A program made the position numbers and the translations under genes. Below the pieces are notes generated by a model that saw nothing but the letters and a program-made list of their open reading frames with translations, ran no database searches and had not been told where the DNA came from. From Typhlomys cinereus (lineage: Eukaryota; Chordata; Mammalia; Rodentia; Platacanthomyidae), in NCBI GenBank assembly GCA_023101885.1, contig JALPQD010000044.1, positions 7,965,565 through 8,029,564 on the forward strand: a stretch of DNA of 64,000 bases, written 5' to 3'. Within the stretch, counting starts at the first letter, position 1. Every line of letters starts with the position of its first letter. Shown here piece after piece: positions 60,506 through 64,000 of this stretch.

Positions 60506-62159
60506 TAGCAAGAAGTGAACTCTTAATACTTTTAAAAATTCAAAAAAATTCATGCATCTTGAGTTCACAGTGAATGACATTTGCTTTACCTATTACTCAG
60601 TGAGGTACTTAAATGTTTTTAATATGGTAGGAAAGGGGAAGTAAAATTAGCTAAGATCCAATCTATTTCCATACAAATCACTAACACTGAAAATACACCT
60701 GGCATGTTCTAACAATCACATAAAGAATGGCCAGATGCTTCCTGTTGATGAATAATAAAGATCTTCAGATTGAGACTACAGTTCACAGAAACAACTGAAA
60801 AGTTTCCTTTCAAAAGACAGTATCCTCTCAAAATTTTATTCATTGTCCTCGCACCTAGGAAATATACTGAAATATAGAACTCTCTAGTTTGTTATAATAA
60901 AAACTATAACAAACTGTTTCCAGTGCTTTCAAAGTGTCCTATCTGAAAGATTACATTAACACACAAATCTTTATTAGCACATTCAATGTGGGATCCGTAT
61001 TTTATTTATTATATTAAACATGTTTTGGAATTAAAAGATTACTTAGAATATTTCCAAGTGTTCCAGAGTCTATCTTTAAAAGATAAAGTGCTGTCCCCCA
61101 CACCAAAAAATGAATCATTCTTCATATTTTCAAAGCATGTTCTGCACAGTATCCTGGATTTTCTTACATGGTGAAAACAGTCTAGGAATGTCGCATTTCT
61201 GAATTTAAAAAAAAAAAAAGCATGACATACACCGAGTTTGCCAGCGGTTACACGATGTAATACCACAAGGCTGCATGCAGGGTAGATTTAAGAACTTGTT
61301 TTCAGTTTTAAAAAGGCATTTGAAAGATGTTACTCCTGTTGACTGTTATGCATTAACACGTAAGCAACTTTATTAAAAAAATTAAAAATGAGTAATAGTC
61401 GTTTCCTTAAAATTCAAAATCTGGAAATGGACATGTCAAAATATTTTAGGGGGAATTTTTTTTTTTTTGCAGGGAGAAGAAATTCAAACCAAGTTGGGCG
61501 AATCTTTGAGATGAAGTACGTGCCAAAAATAATTTTCTCGCTACTAAATTCTACATAATAAATTAGGGTGCATCTTTGATTCCGGGATGGCAAGTACTTC
61601 AGCAAGTAAGTATCATTGACTAACTTGTTACCAACCTTTTTTCCAGATAAAAAATACTTCATAAAGTAACTTGCCTGAATGAAGAATGCAAACCAGCGAC
61701 TTTAAAACATCTCATCACCGCCCCCCTTCAAAAGCACTTTGGGCTCGTCCCGCCCCCCAAGCAGATGCGGGTGCTCGCCACAGTCCCAACAGGTTTAATG
61801 CAAAACTGCACGAAAACACTGCCGAAGTGGGAGCGCGCAGCAGGCCGCGGCTCGGTCTCGGGTCGCAAGGGCGCCTTGCGGCGGGTACGCGGGTCCCGCA
61901 CGGTGGGAGCTCAGCAGAGTCAATGCTCCGTAACTGCCCGGCGCCGATGACCGGCAAAGCTCGCAACTTGGCTCCCGGGCGCGGCTGCCGCAGCTCCGCG
62001 TAGCGCCGGCGTTCCGCGTGGCAGGCTCCGTCCACGCGGGACCGCGCGGCCCAGGCCGGGCTCCGCGATCACCCCGTCCCGACCGGCGGCTCCGAGCGCC
62101 CGCCCGCCCCGCGGCTGTGCGCCTCGGGCCGCCCGCTGCCCGCCGCGGCGGACAAAGGA

Positions 62160-62290
62160 ACCGGACCGCGCCCGCCCCGCGGGACCCGGAGGCCCAACTC
62201 GCCCGCCGGCCCCGCGGGGCCAGGAGGCCCGTCCGCCCGCCCCGCCGCCCGCCCGCCCCGCCGCCCGCCGCTCCCCGGGTCGCGGGCCGC
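62160..62290. repeat. (CCGCC)n tract in CpG island
   Basis: Clustered CCCGCC and CCGCC units on the plus strand give GGGCGGG runs on the minus strand, suited to G-quadruplex formation and Sp1-type binding. Confidence 0.7.
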
Positions 62291-62456
62291 GGGTCGGGCC
62301 ACGGCCCGGTCGAGGAGGGGGCGGCAGCCGCCACCATGTCCGCTCGCCCCTCCCAGGAGCCGAGCGCACCGCGAACAAAGCGCGGCGGCGGCGCGGGTGG
62401 AGCGGGCGCCCAGGCCCACTCCGCCGACCCCCGCAAAAGACGCGGGGCCAGAAGCC

Positions 62457-62567
62457 CCGGAAACCCGGCGCCTTAATGCAATAAACAGGAAATCGCGGGG
62501 ATGATCTGGGTTCCGGGGGAAGTGGAATTATTTTTTACCAGCGAAGAGATCAACTTCCACATCCGGT
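62457..62567. promoter_or_regulatory. Cluster of ETS/GABP-type motifs
   Basis: Four ETS cores lie within 111 bp. CCGGAA is on the plus strand at 62457-62462. TTCCGG at 62511-62516 is a minus-strand CCGGAA. GGAAGT is at 62518-62523. The minus-strand ACCGGATGT (62567-62559) is followed closely by GGAAGT (62558-62553). They fall in the gap between the two lobes of the island. Binding by GABP itself, giving autoregulation, is an inference. Confidence 0.5.
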
Positions 62568-62599
62568 GGTAACAGGGCCCTACACAGACCCGCACTGAC

Positions 62600-62800
62600 C
62601 TGGAAAAGCTTCGGGAGCGGCGACGGGAGAGCGGCGGGAGGTGGTGCGAGGACCCGAGGCGCCTCGTACCGGGCCGGGCTGACGCGGCCTCGCGACACGC
62701 ACAGCGCTGCTGCTGCACAGGGCGCGATTTTCCGAAAATGCCGCGTCTGGTCGGCGCCCAAAATCCCCAGCGAAGAGTCCGCCGTGCGGCGCGGAGGAAC
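62600..62800 (-). other. GABPB1: Candidate non-coding first exon of GABPB1
   Basis: The best minus-strand donor I find in the island is TTTTCCAG followed by GTCAGTG, with the exon ending at 62600. The upstream limit is arbitrary because no start site can be read from sequence. Competing donors lie at about 62666 (GTACGAG), 63411 (GTAGAA) and a GC-type donor at about 61673 (CAG followed by GCAAGT). Splicing to 37618 would give an intron of about 25 kb. Confidence 0.35.
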
Positions 62801-63400
62801 ACGCGCTGCGCGAGCCTCCGGCTCCCAGCGTCCTCCCGGACGGCCCTCGCCGCGGACTTCTTCCGCCCCTGCCCGCGTGCGCGGAGCCCGCCGCTGCCCA
62901 CCACCCGGGCCCCTTTTGCCGGGAGGAACGGACGCGAGGGTCTGGTCTTGGTTTTAAGCAGAGAGAAAGGAAATGTGCCATTTCTAGCGTTCGGTCGCAC
63001 AAAGGCGGCGGCGGAATGATCCGCTGTGGGCCAGCGCGAGTCCCGGCTCGCCCGGCGCCTGCGCGGCAGCGGGTCGGACCCTGCGGTCGGCCATGTGCGC
63101 GGCTGGGCCGGGCGGGCCGCGCAGACTCGGGGCGCTGGCGGCTGTTTCCCTAGCCTCGGCCTCTGTTCCGCCGAAGAGGGGGACTGCGGGGTGCTTGCGC
63201 TTTGAACCGGTCTCCTGAGCCTTGTAGTTGGAGGGGAGAGACCGCCGGGAGCTGCGGTCTAGCCTGGAGTAGTCTAGTGGAGTCGGGGCTGAGCGGCCCG
63301 GGGAGGAACAAAGGACGGACCTGTCCAAGCCGCTCAGCCAAGCAGGCGGGTTTGTGGCAAGGATGCACGGGCGGGGGGGGGGGACTTGGGTTCGTGTCGT

Positions 63401-63956
63401 TTTGCTTTCTACCTTGTGAAGGTGAATCATCCTGGGACCCCTAAACTAAATGACTAGGTTATTGTCGCAGAGGTACGGATCTGGTTTTCCTTGCCTGAAA
63501 TGTCAGCGTATTTCTTGTATTTTATTTTTAAAGTGTCGACACTCTATTGGAGACGGCGATTTGCGAGGGAAATCCCGTATGAACTCAATAATTTAAATTA
63601 CGTAAATTTTATAAAGTAACATATTGGTGGGTTTACAGGACCTACTAACAGTCTGTTAACCTTGGAGCTTTGGGATCCTGTGTATAAAGGTGGGAATATT
63701 TGAGACCCCCTAGGAAGTTTTTAAGTTTAAAATTTTTAAGTGAAATCCATGTCGTTCACTGTTGTTGTGACCTCATAAGTAATCGATCTGTCCCCCTTGC
63801 CCTTTTATTATTATATTAATATTATGTATTTTATTATATATTCGGTAAAGATTTGAAGTTTTCATATAATTTTAATTAAAACATTTGTACCTAAAGTAGA
63901 AGCAAAGAAAGCAGCCTGAGGACCATATCCTGTGTTTTTTTTAGACTTAATACCTT
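63401..63956. other. Flanking DNA beyond the CpG island
   Basis: AT-rich DNA with no coding signal or recognised repeat. In human the antisense RNA GABPB1-AS1 runs in this direction, but nothing in the sequence proves a homologue here. Confidence 0.5.
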
Positions 63957-64000
63957 TTTTTTAATTTTTTTATTTATTCAATAGTGCGTGTATGCGTCTG
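63957..64000 (-). mobile_element. Long B2-like SINE, cut by window edge
   Basis: TTTTTTATTTATTCAATAGT and GCGTGTATGCGTCTG match the inverted 3' tail seen at 40.05 and 43.35 kb. Confidence 0.75.

Larger units (their letters stand above)
37619..62597 (-). other. GABPB1: GABPB1 intron 1 (about 25 kb)
   Basis: 37.7-38.5, 38.8-39.9, 41.4-43.3, 45.3-46.4, 53.4-55.3, 57.5-58.9 and 60.5-61.7 kb are AT-rich DNA in which I recognise no gene or clear repeat, apart from minor ID-like pieces. The rest is built of SINEs, one broken L1, one LTR, a U6 pseudogene and simple repeats listed separately. Confidence 0.7.
61730..63400. promoter_or_regulatory. GABPB1: CpG island promoter of GABPB1
   Basis: This 1.7-kb stretch is dense in CpG and very GC-rich, unlike the AT-rich DNA on both sides. 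No TATA box is seen. It lies upstream of the first coding exon on the minus strand and is the only such island in the window, so it is the promoter and first-exon region. In human a divergent antisense RNA (GABPB1-AS1) starts at this promoter. The two lobes here (61.74-62.48 and 62.58-63.34 kb), separated by a less GC-rich gap, would suit two-way transcription. Confidence 0.85.

Noticed and set aside
61795..62436. 213-codon minus-strand open frame in the CpG island
   Set aside because: Extreme GC content suppresses stop codons, overlapping frames on both strands are equally long, and the composition is only Ala/Gly/Arg/Pro. No known domain.
62018..62476. 152-codon plus-strand open frame in the CpG island
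   Set aside because: Same GC effect. Only the Kozak-context internal start at 62336 is kept, as a low-interest finding.

Overview
The window is mammalian nuclear DNA from a rodent. It contains one complete protein-coding gene, GABPB1 (GA-binding protein beta-1, the ankyrin-repeat partner of the ETS factor GABPA), on the minus strand. Eight coding exons lie between 37618 and 6841. Each is bounded by AG/GT splice signals, and together they give an open frame of 395 codons plus stop. A CpG island at about 61.7-63.4 kb is the promoter and first-exon region. The non-coding first exon itself is not resolved with certainty, and intron 1 is about 25 kb long.

The rodent assignment rests on the repeats: B1 (7SL-derived), ID-like and B3/B2-like (tRNA-derived) SINEs, MaLR-like LTRs and rodent-type L1. 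Most conspicuous are about 25 copies of a longer tRNA-derived, B2-like SINE of roughly 250-300 bp that carries a (CA)n block. It is not the standard mouse or rat B2. B2-superfamily SINEs with other 3' parts are known from jerboas and their relatives, so a mouse-related lineage outside the murids is my guess, not a demonstrated result.

Layout: 1-5.7 kb is downstream intergenic DNA (an L1 ORF2 fragment at the left edge, SINEs, a GATA microsatellite). From 5.7 to 7.0 kb lie the probable 3' UTR and the leucine-zipper exon. From 14.2 to 37.6 kb lie the central and ankyrin-coding exons with AT-rich introns. From 37.6 to 62.6 kb is intron 1, the most repeat-rich part, with an L1, two MaLR-like LTRs (one in intron 1, one just downstream of exon 2), a U6 snRNA pseudogene and a 0.55-kb polypurine tract. 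From 61.7 to 63.4 kb is the CpG island with clustered ETS-type motifs. The window ends in flanking DNA and the edge of another SINE.

The sequence itself supports two isoform switches. One is an internal donor in exon 5 that removes exactly 12 residues. The other is read-through of the exon 8 donor into a 15-residue tail whose stop codon overlaps an AATAAA signal, giving a product without the zipper. No wholly new gene system is visible. The most unusual structure is an intronic pair of interleaved inverted repeats (27893-27962) with pseudoknot topology.
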